Part shown: positions 6,301 to 14,774 of the stretch, one piece after another
Layout: the number at the start of each line of letters is the position of its first letter
How positions within the stretch are numbered: position 1 is the stretch's first letter
Source: a virus
Strand: one strand, 5' to 3'
Virus record (IMG/VR): IMGVR_UViG_3300045997_000112
Location: 41,426-105,425 of that record
DNA length: 64,000 nucleotides
The notes under the pieces: generated by a model
The model's input: only the letters and a program-made list of their open reading frames with translations
Database searches by the model: none
Told to the model about the DNA's origin: nothing
Made by a program: the position numbers and the translations under genes

Positions 6301-8172
6301 TCAACTGTATTCGACCTCGCCCACCCAGAGTTGGCTGAACTCCGGGTCGTCTGAGGTGATCATCTGAGCGCCCACCCCACTGGGGAGGTAGGCCGGGAGG
6401 GTCCCGTACAGCTTGGCGATGAGGACCCGCTCGAACGAATCCAGCGAGGACTCCCCCGAGGGGTCGCGCTCCCGAGCCTCCATGGTCACGTTGGGGTCGT
6501 CCATGACCGCGGTGGTGTCATCCATGACGACCATGCCGGACACCAATGTTGAGACCCCGGTGTCCATGACGACGGCAACCGACCGAGGGTCCCGGAACGC
6601 GTAGGGGCGCCCCGTCGACAGCGAGATGCACCCCAGGCTGACGACTGCGTCCCCGGTGACATTGACGCTCCACACCACGTACCGGCTGCCTGCCGGGGCG
6701 AGCACCGGCTCGAACAGCGCGCCATCCCAAAGGCCGTCGTGGACGGTGTCCACCGCCAGGTTCTCGCTGTACAGCGGATCTCCCTGATCATCGAGGAACC
6801 CGATGTCGGCCGAGATGGTGCACGGTGCCGAGGCGTAGTAGCGGAACCGGAACTGGTACAGCTGCCCGGGTGTGGCCTTGGCGGCGAACTCCGGGACGAA
6901 CTGGCCATTGATCTTCTTGGACCCGAACCGCAGGGTCTCCCCGGAACGGGGCTGGAGTCGGTGGACCCACCCCACCGCAGGCGACGGGAACCGGGAGTCC
7001 CACCACGGGTCGTCCACCCCGGGGATCAGCGGGGGATTGAGGAGCACGCCCATCGCGGGGCTGGAGTCGAACGAGTCCCACTCGTCGAACCACACGCCCT
7101 CGCCGTCGTAGACGTCCTCCCAGACGTCCACCCATTCATGCAGCCGGTTGATGGGCCACTGGCTCTGGAAGTTCTCCTCGTACCCCACGCACGGGATCGA
7201 GGTCCATTCCCCGCCCTCGGCCGAGACGCTGTACTCGTCTGCCGGGGTGTTGGACGGGATGTTCCACGGGTTGTCCGGGCAGGTGTCCGATCGGTCGAGG
7301 AGCAGGTTGAGCGGCCCCACCACCTGGGTGGGGAACCCGGTGACGGTCTCCACGTACCGCTCGAGCCCGGCGTAGCTGCCCTTGGCCATGGTGATCTGCC
7401 GGTAGTTGGCCAGGATGTGCTTGAGCCGGTGGCTGACCACCCGGTCGGTGAAGAACGCCTCCTCGGTGGGGCCCATGCCGAAGGACCTCAACAATGGGAG
7501 CACCATGTTCGGGTGGATCCGCTCCGGGGTGTCCACCATGAGCTCGCCATCGGTGATGATCGTGTCCAGGACGTACCCGACATCGGCCATGAACGAGGTC
7601 TGCGGGTTCATCATGTGCTCGCCGTAGATCATCCCGCCGGTCATGACGCCACGGGGCAGTGCGTCCATCCCGTTGATGATGCCGCCGTAGTTGCCGGGGA
7701 TGACCTTCCACCCACGCCCCCGGTAGTCCCAGGGGAGCCACTTCACGAAGTCGCCGGTGGCCGGGTCGAGCAGCGGCTCCGACACGTAGACGGACAGGTA
7801 CAGGACCGTTCCTGGCGCCACGGGTCCCAAAGACGCGTCACCGGAGCGGAAGGAGAAGGTGCGCCCCGACGGCAGCTCCTCGTCCACCAGAACCGGAGTC
7901 CGGTCCTCGAAGACCAGCTTCAGGTCCCCACCCTCGTCGGTCCAGTGAGCGAACCGGTCCGGGTTGGGCGGGAAGTACGTGGAGCTCTTCAGCACCACCA
8001 CGCGGGAGTTGCCCGGGTAGTCCCAGGAGATAGGGCCAACCTGAACCAGGACGTCGGCGCCGTTCAACCCCTCGGGGTCGTACCCAAGGTTGGTGATCTT
8101 GACCGCCACCTCAGGACGGACGCGGTCGCCATAGACGTCCTCGCCGTATCCGAAGTCCTGGTACTTGGCCAT
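6301..8172 (-). CDS. Baseplate protein with tail protein I-like region, 623 aa
   Basis: The ATG at 8172 is preferred over an upstream TTG because it follows the previous stop directly. Residues about 215-310 contain HPNMVLPLLRSFGMGPTEEA, then VVSHRLKHILANYRQITMAK and GSYAGLERYVETVTGF. This matches the P2 gpI (tail protein I) pattern of short helices and a conserved KGS/KGT before a helix. The rest is beta-rich, with two large jelly-roll-like segments after residue 330. It follows the gp6/J-like wedge gene, as gpI-like proteins usually do, so it should be a wedge or fibre-connector of the baseplate. Confidence 0.65.
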   Translation of the reverse strand: MAKYQDFGYGEDVYGDRVRPEVAVKITNLGYDPEGLNGADVLVQVGPISWDYPGNSRVVVLKSSTYFPPNPDRFAHWTDEGGDLKLVFEDRTPVLVDEELPSGRTFSFRSGDASLGPVAPGTVLYLSVYVSEPLLDPATGDFVKWLPWDYRGRGWKVIPGNYGGIINGMDALPRGVMTGGMIYGEHMMNPQTSFMADVGYVLDTIITDGELMVDTPERIHPNMVLPLLRSFGMGPTEEAFFTDRVVSHRLKHILANYRQITMAKGSYAGLERYVETVTGFPTQVVGPLNLLLDRSDTCPDNPWNIPSNTPADEYSVSAEGGEWTSIPCVGYEENFQSQWPINRLHEWVDVWEDVYDGEGVWFDEWDSFDSSPAMGVLLNPPLIPGVDDPWWDSRFPSPAVGWVHRLQPRSGETLRFGSKKINGQFVPEFAAKATPGQLYQFRFRYYASAPCTISADIGFLDDQGDPLYSENLAVDTVHDGLWDGALFEPVLAPAGSRYVVWSVNVTGDAVVSLGCISLSTGRPYAFRDPRSVAVVMDTGVSTLVSGMVVMDDTTAVMDDPNVTMEARERDPSGESSLDSFERVLIAKLYGTLPAYLPSGVGAQMITSDDPEFSQLWVGEVEYS

Positions 8173-8173
8173 G

Positions 8174-9757
8174 TCAGGTCGCAATCTCCCCAGTGACCAG
8201 CGAGGTCATGAGCGGCTTGATGATGACGCGGCACCCGGACGCCTGGATCCACCGGAGGTTCCGCTCCGAGTACCCGGGGTCCGCAGCACGGCAGACCACC
8301 CGCAGCTGGTACTCCCGGCCTGGGGTCAGGCCGCCGACGACGTGGAAGTTCGCCGACCGGACCTGATCCACGTCCGTCTGCTCCGCCACTGCCCGGGCGC
8401 CATTGTTGACGCACCCGTGCCGATCGTTGGCAGCCAGGATGACGTTGGTGGGAGTGGCCTTCTCGAAGATCTCGTAGGACACCCAGGTGGGCCTCGAGAA
8501 CGAACGGATCTCCACCGACAGCTGGATCTCGACGGCACCAGTGGCCGGACCGACGAAGTCCATGACGATCTTGCGCCGGTAGTTGACGTTGCTGTTCTCC
8601 CGATCGGACGGAGACGCGTACCGGCCCTCGGCTGCAGCGGTGTGCCCGCCCGGGTTGTACGGCGGCACCGGGATGAACATCGTGCCCCCAACGTTGTAGA
8701 GCCACGTCTTCATGCCCCGGGCGATCATCCCGCCGGAGAACTCCGCGAGCGCGGTGTCGACGACGAGGTTCTTGTTCTTCGAGGTGATGCTGCCACCCTC
8801 GAGGGTCAGCGTGGTCGGGCTGAGCCCGCCGCCATCCTTGAAGACCAGCCCGTTCGGGCGGTACTCCCCGCCCGCGTGGAAGACCAGCCCATTCTTGTCC
8901 AGGGTCAGTCCATCGAACTCGATCGGCCGGTCGAGGGTGTCCCCGTTGATGCTCTTGCAGGTGACGTTGCCCTCGGAGTCGATCAGGAACACCGTGCTGT
9001 CCGACGCGTCGGCGATGCGGAACACGTTCCGGGCCCGACCCTTGATCAGGGCGTTGTTGAGGTAGATGGTCTCGTCGGTGCCGATCACCAGGGACAGGAC
9101 CGGAGCCGCCGTCCCAACCGTGAACGAGCTGCCGCCAACCCCGAGGGACCCCGGGGAGAGCAGGATCTCGTGCCCCACCCGGACGATCCCGGTCTTGGAG
9201 TCCAGGGAGATGGTGTGCTCGGAGTCGAGGACCACGGACTGCGCCGTGATCGCGCCCGAGCTCCACAGCGCCACCGCCGAGCTGGCGGACCAGTTCTTGT
9301 CCGAGGACCACCTCTTCGCATCCAGGATGGCGAGGGCAGGCTGGGCGTCCGCTGCCGACTGGAGGATGGCCACCCCACCGGTACCCGGAGGGCGGAAGTC
9401 GTTGCGAGTGGGATCCACCACCCCGGCGCCGAGGAGGGAGACGTAGTTCTGGTCCAGGTCCCTCAGGGCCGCCCGCTCAATGTTGGTGATCCGCTCGTGA
9501 AGAGAGGGCCACACGAGCGGGTCGCTGGTGCCGTCGTAGGAGATGAACAAGTTGGGCGTGCCCACCGGGTGGGCGCTCGTGCTGCCGTACCAGACCCGCT
9601 TGGCATCCTGCGGGGTCTCGTTGACGAACAGCCCGAGCGTGAACTGGGTGGCCTCGAGCTCGTACTGGAGCTTGTTGACGTGATCGGACTCGACCACCTC
9701 ACCCTGAATCTTGGGCTCCCACCGGGGGAACGCACCGGGGTACAAGGAGTTGGCCAT
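8174..9757 (-). CDS. Baseplate-associated fibre/appendage protein, 527 aa
   Basis: The start ATG overlaps the stop of the J-like wedge gene. The protein opens with MANSLYPGAFPRWEPKIQGE. A long run of short beta strands with repeated D-G-L/S-K turns follows (IEFDGLTLDKNGLVFHAGG, GLVFKDGGGLSPTTLTLEGG), typical of intertwined fibre shafts. A C-terminal domain of about 150 residues has mixed beta structure. It has no enzyme motif. It sits between wedge proteins, so I read it as a structural appendage. Confidence 0.65.
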   Translation of the reverse strand: MANSLYPGAFPRWEPKIQGEVVESDHVNKLQYELEATQFTLGLFVNETPQDAKRVWYGSTSAHPVGTPNLFISYDGTSDPLVWPSLHERITNIERAALRDLDQNYVSLLGAGVVDPTRNDFRPPGTGGVAILQSAADAQPALAILDAKRWSSDKNWSASSAVALWSSGAITAQSVVLDSEHTISLDSKTGIVRVGHEILLSPGSLGVGGSSFTVGTAAPVLSLVIGTDETIYLNNALIKGRARNVFRIADASDSTVFLIDSEGNVTCKSINGDTLDRPIEFDGLTLDKNGLVFHAGGEYRPNGLVFKDGGGLSPTTLTLEGGSITSKNKNLVVDTALAEFSGGMIARGMKTWLYNVGGTMFIPVPPYNPGGHTAAAEGRYASPSDRENSNVNYRRKIVMDFVGPATGAVEIQLSVEIRSFSRPTWVSYEIFEKATPTNVILAANDRHGCVNNGARAVAEQTDVDQVRSANFHVVGGLTPGREYQLRVVCRAADPGYSERNLRWIQASGCRVIIKPLMTSLVTGEIAT

Positions 9758-11235
9758 CAGAATCGAGTCCTTCCAGTGGTGACGTTCTTGGTGACCGTGA
9801 CGACGACCGAGGATGGATCGGGCAGCACGGCGATCTCGTTCCGGTCGGGATCGATCTCCGCCACCGAGGACGTTCCGGTGGAGAACCCGATGACCCGGGC
9901 GAACTGGACCACCGACGTGGGAATGGCCTCACTGATCGCACGAATGATGTGGTCCGCCGACACAACCTCGCCGAACACCCCACTCTCGTAGGAGAACTTC
10001 GCGTACAGGGCCTCCTGGACGGCAAAGGCCACGTAGTCCACATCCACCGACGGGGCGGCGATGACCTCCACCTCCACCCCGAAGTCGAGGGTCCTGCCCG
10101 CCCGGACCACGGGCTCCACTCCCGCCAGGGCAACCTTGGTGAGGGAATCCTCTGTCACCCGGACCAGCTCCTCCAGCATCTCCGGAGACCCGTACAGGGA
10201 CTGGTCCCGAGGCGCGATCCAGATGGTGGGCCGGGACCACACCGAGGACTCGCACCGCGCGTCGAGGATCCGGGAGTCGGCACGAGCGATCGCCTCGTAG
10301 TCCCCGGCCGTCACCGCGCGACGCTGGGTCTTGGTCAGGTTCACCGTGCCGGAGCGGATGGAGTCCATCGACTCCAGGTCCCGTCCACCCGATGGGGAGG
10401 ACAGGGAGTGCACCGTGACGTCGGAGTACTGGGCGAGCGCCGGGTCGTCCCAGGAGACGAGGAACCGGGTGAGGTCTGCTCCTGGGGCGTTCCCAGCCGA
10501 GCCATTCGTGATCCGGTACATCACCCCGACGGTCCACCCCTTGATGGGCACCCGACCGGCCACCCCATCCCCGAACGCGATGTACGTGGTCCCATCCGGA
10601 TCCACCACCGCGCTGAACACGTAGTCCCCGGATGGGCTGTCCAGAAGTAGCTCGGTATGAGTCCAGAACTCGCGTCGGGTGGCGTCGTCGGGGTGCTGGG
10701 TGAGCACAGCGAGCGCGCCGAGGCGCCCATCCACCCCGGTGTCCTGAAGGAGGAACCGCTGGTTGCCGGTGCCATCGGACACCCCGAGCTCGACGTAGCG
10801 GGTGTTGCCCTCCCAGGCATCCAGCACCCGGGAGTCGCCCGGCTCGAGCGTCACCTCGGACTGGAGCTCATAGGCGAGGCCACCGGACTGCGCGCCCACC
10901 ATGGTGTGCTCGGCAACCGTGACGGTCTGGGTCCCATTGTTGGTGAGCTCCACCGGGCACCACGCGCTGACGGCCAGACCGGGGGAGTACCCGAACAGCC
11001 TGGCGAGGGCGTAGATGTTGCGCGGGCTGTTGGCCGTCAGGATGTTGGACTCCTGGGCCGCCCGGTCGACGTAGTAGCTCATCATGTCGCCGATGTAGGA
11101 CATGCCCTCGACCAGGGAGTAGGCGAAGTCCGAGGGATCCGGGCTCCACCCGGGAACCCGGTCCTTCAGGAAGGTGATCATCTGGTTGCGGAGGGACACG
11201 TAGTCACGGTCCGTGTAGTCGAAGGGGTTACTCAT
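9757..11235 (-). CDS. Baseplate wedge protein, gpJ / T4 gp6-like (Baseplate_J), 492 aa
   Basis: NPFDYTDRDYVSLRNQMITF followed by DFAYSLVEGMSYIGDMMSYY is the conserved N-terminus of gp6/J-type wedge proteins. The middle has the strand-rich segment with AFGDGVAGRVPIKG, and the C-terminal half has RRAVTAGDYEAIARADSRIL, another family hallmark. In myoviruses these dimers form the iris around the hub. The ATG at 11235 overlaps the stop of the gp25-like gene by eight bases, giving translational coupling. Confidence 0.88.
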   Translation of the reverse strand: MSNPFDYTDRDYVSLRNQMITFLKDRVPGWSPDPSDFAYSLVEGMSYIGDMMSYYVDRAAQESNILTANSPRNIYALARLFGYSPGLAVSAWCPVELTNNGTQTVTVAEHTMVGAQSGGLAYELQSEVTLEPGDSRVLDAWEGNTRYVELGVSDGTGNQRFLLQDTGVDGRLGALAVLTQHPDDATRREFWTHTELLLDSPSGDYVFSAVVDPDGTTYIAFGDGVAGRVPIKGWTVGVMYRITNGSAGNAPGADLTRFLVSWDDPALAQYSDVTVHSLSSPSGGRDLESMDSIRSGTVNLTKTQRRAVTAGDYEAIARADSRILDARCESSVWSRPTIWIAPRDQSLYGSPEMLEELVRVTEDSLTKVALAGVEPVVRAGRTLDFGVEVEVIAAPSVDVDYVAFAVQEALYAKFSYESGVFGEVVSADHIIRAISEAIPTSVVQFARVIGFSTGTSSVAEIDPDRNEIAVLPDPSSVVVTVTKNVTTGRTRF

Positions 11236-11584
11236 GAGGACTCTCAATCCCGACCGTGGTCGTCAAGAGGCTGCTGTCCGGTGTCGTGTAGATGACCTCA
11301 ACCTCGTACGTGTCCTGGACCTGGTTCACGGACACCGACTCCACCTTGATGTGCGGGAGCCACTTCTTCAGCGCCTCCCGGACGGACTCCTCGGGCTGGA
11401 TCAGCGCGTTCTCGAACAATGAGGCGACGAGGTTGGTCCCGTAGTCGTCCCGCATGACCCGCTCACCCATGCGCGCACAGAGCACCTGGCTCACTCGTCC
11501 GGCCCACACCTCATCGGGAGTTCGGGCCACGACGAAGCGCCCATCAGGACCCAACTGCATGGGCCACTTCAGGTACGTCGCCAT
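11228..11584 (-). CDS. gp25-like baseplate wedge protein, 118 aa
   Basis: The true start is the ATG at 11584. The pattern KWPMQLGPDGRFVVARTPDE, then VSQVLCARMGERVMRDDYGT and LFENALIQPEE belongs to the T4 gp25 / P2 gpW family (the GPW_gp25 domain), including the RxMRxxYG signature. These proteins staple wedge components to the sheath end. Usual length and usual place directly before the J-like gene. Confidence 0.88.
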   Translation of the reverse strand: MATYLKWPMQLGPDGRFVVARTPDEVWAGRVSQVLCARMGERVMRDDYGTNLVASLFENALIQPEESVREALKKWLPHIKVESVSVNQVQDTYEVEVIYTTPDSSLLTTTVGIESPHE

Positions 11585-11603
11585 GGCGCCAATCCTCTCG
11601 TAC

Positions 11604-11861
11604 TCATGGGGCCCTCGTCCCATAGAACCCGACCCACACCGGGTACGCCCGGTCCCCGCCCTCGAACATGATCCAGACCCCGTCCCCGGTGCGTACCTCA
11701 GGTCGCTTCTTCGGATCGGGGTCCGAGAAGCACGGGAACGCCCACACCGATCCCGTCCCGGTGATGAGCGGGATGCTGACCTTGAGTCGGGCCAGACCGG
11801 AGTCATCCCGAGCGTCGGTCACGACCCCTCGATACAGCCCGGTCAGCGCTGTGCTCGCCAT
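11604..11861 (-). CDS. OB-fold baseplate spike-type protein (gpV/gp5 N-terminal-like), 85 aa
   Basis: The ATG at 11861 has a strong GGAGGGGG site. LTGLYRGVVTDARDDSGLAR, then KVSIPLITGTGSVWA and RTGDGVWIMFEGGDRAYPVW follow the pattern of the gpV/gp5 OB fold: GxVxxxxDPxxxGRVKV, then PxxGxxVxVxFExGDPxxPV. The protein is only the OB domain, with no beta-helix needle. It may act as a hub adaptor with the spike tip on another protein. Confidence 0.8.
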   Translation of the reverse strand: MASTALTGLYRGVVTDARDDSGLARLKVSIPLITGTGSVWAFPCFSDPDPKKRPEVRTGDGVWIMFEGGDRAYPVWVGFYGTRAP

Positions 11862-13000
11862 CGCGCCCCCTCCCGCCACATGGTCGCGCCCCGGACCCGC
11901 TGGGGCGGCACGTACAGGACCGGCTCGTTCTCAAGGTTGACGGCCTCCCCGAAGTCGCCCACCCGGTGAATGTTGCGCTCAGGTGCGAAGACCTCCGGGC
12001 TCAACCTCCGGAGGTCCTCGGCCCGGTGCAGCTCGAGGCTCATGTCGTAGGCGTTCTGCTCCATGTCGTACTCGTGGCAGACCGAGTTGACCAGCCACCA
12101 CGGTCCCGGATCCGATCCCCGGACGAACACCGGCTTCCCGGCCGTGATCCCGATGTGCCCGGTGCCCTGAGCCTGAGCCACATGCGTGACCGTGGATCCG
12201 GACAGACGATCGACCACGTTCCCATAGGACTGGGCGACGTATCCCGGGTACCGGGAGAACATGGAGTCGCCCTCCTCCCGCTGGGTCACTCGTGCGGTGT
12301 GCGGATCTACCCCAAAGGCAATGCGGTGATCAGGAACTACCCCAAGGGCACCGGTGTTGTCCGTGGTCGGGATCTTGAACTGGCGCAGCACGAACTGGTT
12401 GGTGGAGTGTGCGGCCCCGCCCATCCACACCAGCGTCACGGCCTCCTGCCGGTACATGTCGATGATGTCCTTGAGCTGCATCGCATGGACCGTGGTCCCG
12501 GTGGTGAACAGGTACTGGCTGTACTCCTTGGCCGTCTCGGCGAGCACCTCCCACTGGGAGCGCCCACCCAAAAGCATCTGCCGCTCGGAGTCCGGGCCCC
12601 GCACGATCGGCACCAGTCCGTTCCGGCGGATGATCTGACGCTGGCCATCCCGCACCTTGCCCGCCACAACATTGGTGGGCTCCTTGAGCGGGTAGGTGAG
12701 CCCCACCCCGACGACCCGGGTGTACGGGGCGTTCGATCCCGGCTCCTCGTAGGGCGTCACCGAGTCCACGTACCCGTGCCACCGGCGCCGCCCCTTGCGC
12801 GACGTGATCGAGACCGTCATCGGGGCGCCAGAGCGGAGGCTCTCCTGTGCGTACTTGGCGTGCCCGGCATGCCTGACCACGAAGATCGTGTGCTTGCCGC
12901 ACTCCTCCAACACCTGCAGATGGGTCGCCCCGCCCAGGAACCCGGTGGTCACTGAGGCGGGATAGCGAACCTCGCTGCGGAGATGAAGGCTGGGGATCAT
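11843..13000 (-). CDS. Probable baseplate hub protein (gpD/gp27-like position), 385 aa
   Basis: The gene overlaps the LysM gene upstream (ATGA) and the OB-fold gene downstream. Residues 45-100 contain a basic beta segment (PMTVSITSRKGRRRWHGYVD) followed by VGVGLTYPLKEPTNVVAGKV, then a helical ILAETAKEYSQYL-like segment, which is the arrangement of late-control-D/gp27 hub proteins. It has no enzyme motif. Position between LysM and OB-fold spike genes strongly supports a hub role. Direct homology is inferred. Confidence 0.65.
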   Translation of the reverse strand: MIPSLHLRSEVRYPASVTTGFLGGATHLQVLEECGKHTIFVVRHAGHAKYAQESLRSGAPMTVSITSRKGRRRWHGYVDSVTPYEEPGSNAPYTRVVGVGLTYPLKEPTNVVAGKVRDGQRQIIRRNGLVPIVRGPDSERQMLLGGRSQWEVLAETAKEYSQYLFTTGTTVHAMQLKDIIDMYRQEAVTLVWMGGAAHSTNQFVLRQFKIPTTDNTGALGVVPDHRIAFGVDPHTARVTQREEGDSMFSRYPGYVAQSYGNVVDRLSGSTVTHVAQAQGTGHIGITAGKPVFVRGSDPGPWWLVNSVCHEYDMEQNAYDMSLELHRAEDLRRLSPEVFAPERNIHRVGDFGEAVNLENEPVLYVPPQRVRGATMWREGARWRAQR

Positions 13001-13266
13001 GTGACGATCCTCGGGATCTTGATCACGTCACCCGGCCGGATCATGGTGGGGCACCGAAGGGTGGGGTTGGCGTCGAGCACCATCCACCACTTCAGGCGTG
13101 GGATCCCCAGGGCCTGGGAGATCCAGTCGATGCGGTCCCCGGCCTTCCACCGGTACAGCAGGAAGTCTCCCTGGATGGGGAACTCCCGATCCACGGTGTA
13201 GACCACCTCACCGTTGAGGTCAGCAGACCTGACCGCCCCGGTCACGTAGCGCGAGTTCAGGTACAT
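12997..13266 (-). CDS. LysM-domain baseplate protein (gp53/gpX-like), 89 aa
   Basis: The C-terminal half reads YRWKAGDRIDWISQALGIPR, then WWMVLDANPTLRCPTMIRPG and DVIKIPRIVT. This is a LysM-type fold (GDxxxxIAxxxxGxxxxWxxIxxANP, then PGxxIxIP). In contractile phages, small LysM proteins (gpX, the gp53 C-terminus) bridge hub and wedges rather than binding peptidoglycan in the wall. Correct place beside the hub gene. Confidence 0.8.
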   Translation of the reverse strand: MYLNSRYVTGAVRSADLNGEVVYTVDREFPIQGDFLLYRWKAGDRIDWISQALGIPRLKWWMVLDANPTLRCPTMIRPGDVIKIPRIVT

Positions 13267-13267
13267 G

Positions 13268-14773
13268 TCATCTCCTCAGGGCGTGCGGGCTCTTGTTGGT
13301 CCAACCTTGGGAGCTCTTGTTGAGCAGCCACATGGCCGGATCCTGGAACACGGACCAGGACTTCCTCCAGGCCACCTCGTTCCGGACCTCGAAGTGCAGA
13401 TGAGCTGCAGCTCCGGAGGACATCCCGGACTTGCCCACGAACCCGATGTGGCGCCCCTTCGTCACCGACATCCCAACCTTGATGCCCGATGCCACCCCCT
13501 GCATGTGCCCATAGCAGGCGTACGGGCCCGCCTTGGTCTTGAGCACGAGCTCGGTTCCCAGGGCCCCACCCTGGTGGATGGCCGCGATGGTCCCGTCATC
13601 GACGGCGTACAGGAGACCACCTGAGGAGTCGGCATTCTTGGGAGCCCAGATGTCGATCCCGGTGTGCGCCCCGAGGGCATAGTTGGTGGCGCCCCGGGTC
13701 TTGAACCCGAGGTAGACCAGCCAGTCCGACTTGGTCGGCATCGCCCAGTTCTGCCGGACTACGCCCGGGCCCTGGACCTGCCCCGCTCCGGTGCCCTGCG
13801 GGCCACTGTTGGGATCACCCGGAATGTTGCCCGCAACCGCGCTGTCTGATCCGGCGCCAACGGTGGTGTACCCGGCCAGGCCATACATGTCCGTGGTCCG
13901 GAGGAAGTTGATGGACAGGAAGGAGTAGACCGGGATCATGCCCGGCGCGTACTGCTGGTGCTGGACGCTCATGCTCGCCACGATGCCCCGGTACTTCCGG
14001 CAGCCCTCCGAGTCGCCCACGCTCATGATCACCGGGGTGGCCATGAGCATGCCCCAGTCGGACGTCTCCTCCCGCCAGGTGTTCACCGGGTCGAGGTTGA
14101 TCACCCGGAACAGGTACTCGATGTCGTACTGGGTGCCCCGCGCCAGGATCTCGGCCCGGTCCTCCTCCGTGGGCCGGTCCAACAATGGGTACTGCTGCTG
14201 CCAGTCGTCCCGGAGCAGGACGCGCATGTCCTCAGCTCGAGACAGCAGCAGCTTGACGGTGATCGTGGCCCCGGTGTTGCACGACATCAGCAGCAGGGGG
14301 TTGGCTGCGATGTCCCGGATGAAGTCGGCGTACGCGATGTCCATCGGAGCCGTGAACGACTCCTGGATCTCCGACGGGTTGTAGTGGAACTGGAAGCCCC
14401 ACCTACCTGAGGTGCTGGCCCATCCGGAGTCCGCCGCCTTGAGGCGCTCGTTCATGTTGAAGTCGCGGACGATCATCCCACGCTCGTTGAACCCGGCCTC
14501 CCGGTAGATGGGCTTGGCCCCGTTGCCGTAGGGGACCCGGCCCTTGTAGAGCGACTGGGAGTGCAGCTGCGTCGGGATGGCGGCGTTGAACTTGAGGTAC
14601 GCCCCGTCCTGCCTGCGAAGGTTGGTGTCCCCGGGGAGCGGGTACGCCTCACCCTCCACGGGCGCGGTGGGACTGGTGCCCGGCTGAGTGACCTCACCCG
14701 TCGGTGGATTGGCCCAATCGGGCGTGTTGATGGGATAGCTGGGCGCTGGTGTGTCCGGGAGGAAGTTGACCAT
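13268..14773 (-). CDS. Baseplate protein with C-terminal M23 peptidase domain, 501 aa
   Basis: Residues about 125-310 form a domain (GFQFHYNPSEIQ, later TQYDIEYLFRVINLDPVNTW, YAPGMIPVYSFLSI) that is also present in the neighbouring 633-aa protein. Residues 355-490 are a LytM/M23 zinc endopeptidase: H370-TGI-D374 and H458-L-H460 are the zinc ligands, with YGH in between. M23 enzymes cut peptide cross-bridges in peptidoglycan, here presumably for local wall digestion during infection. The linker (about 315-350) is Gly/Pro-rich. It starts 2 bases after the stop of its paralogue. Confidence 0.85.
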   Translation of the reverse strand: MVNFLPDTPAPSYPINTPDWANPPTGEVTQPGTSPTAPVEGEAYPLPGDTNLRRQDGAYLKFNAAIPTQLHSQSLYKGRVPYGNGAKPIYREAGFNERGMIVRDFNMNERLKAADSGWASTSGRWGFQFHYNPSEIQESFTAPMDIAYADFIRDIAANPLLLMSCNTGATITVKLLLSRAEDMRVLLRDDWQQQYPLLDRPTEEDRAEILARGTQYDIEYLFRVINLDPVNTWREETSDWGMLMATPVIMSVGDSEGCRKYRGIVASMSVQHQQYAPGMIPVYSFLSINFLRTTDMYGLAGYTTVGAGSDSAVAGNIPGDPNSGPQGTGAGQVQGPGVVRQNWAMPTKSDWLVYLGFKTRGATNYALGAHTGIDIWAPKNADSSGGLLYAVDDGTIAAIHQGGALGTELVLKTKAGPYACYGHMQGVASGIKVGMSVTKGRHIGFVGKSGMSSGAAAHLHFEVRNEVAWRKSWSVFQDPAMWLLNKSSQGWTNKSPHALRR

Positions 14774-14774
14774 G

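Noticed and set aside
4075-8196. Several long plus-strand open frames opposite baseplate and fibre genes
   Set aside because: High GC keeps reverse frames open. The translations are rich in R, G, V, L, D and H with no domain pattern, while the minus strand holds recognisable baseplate proteins.
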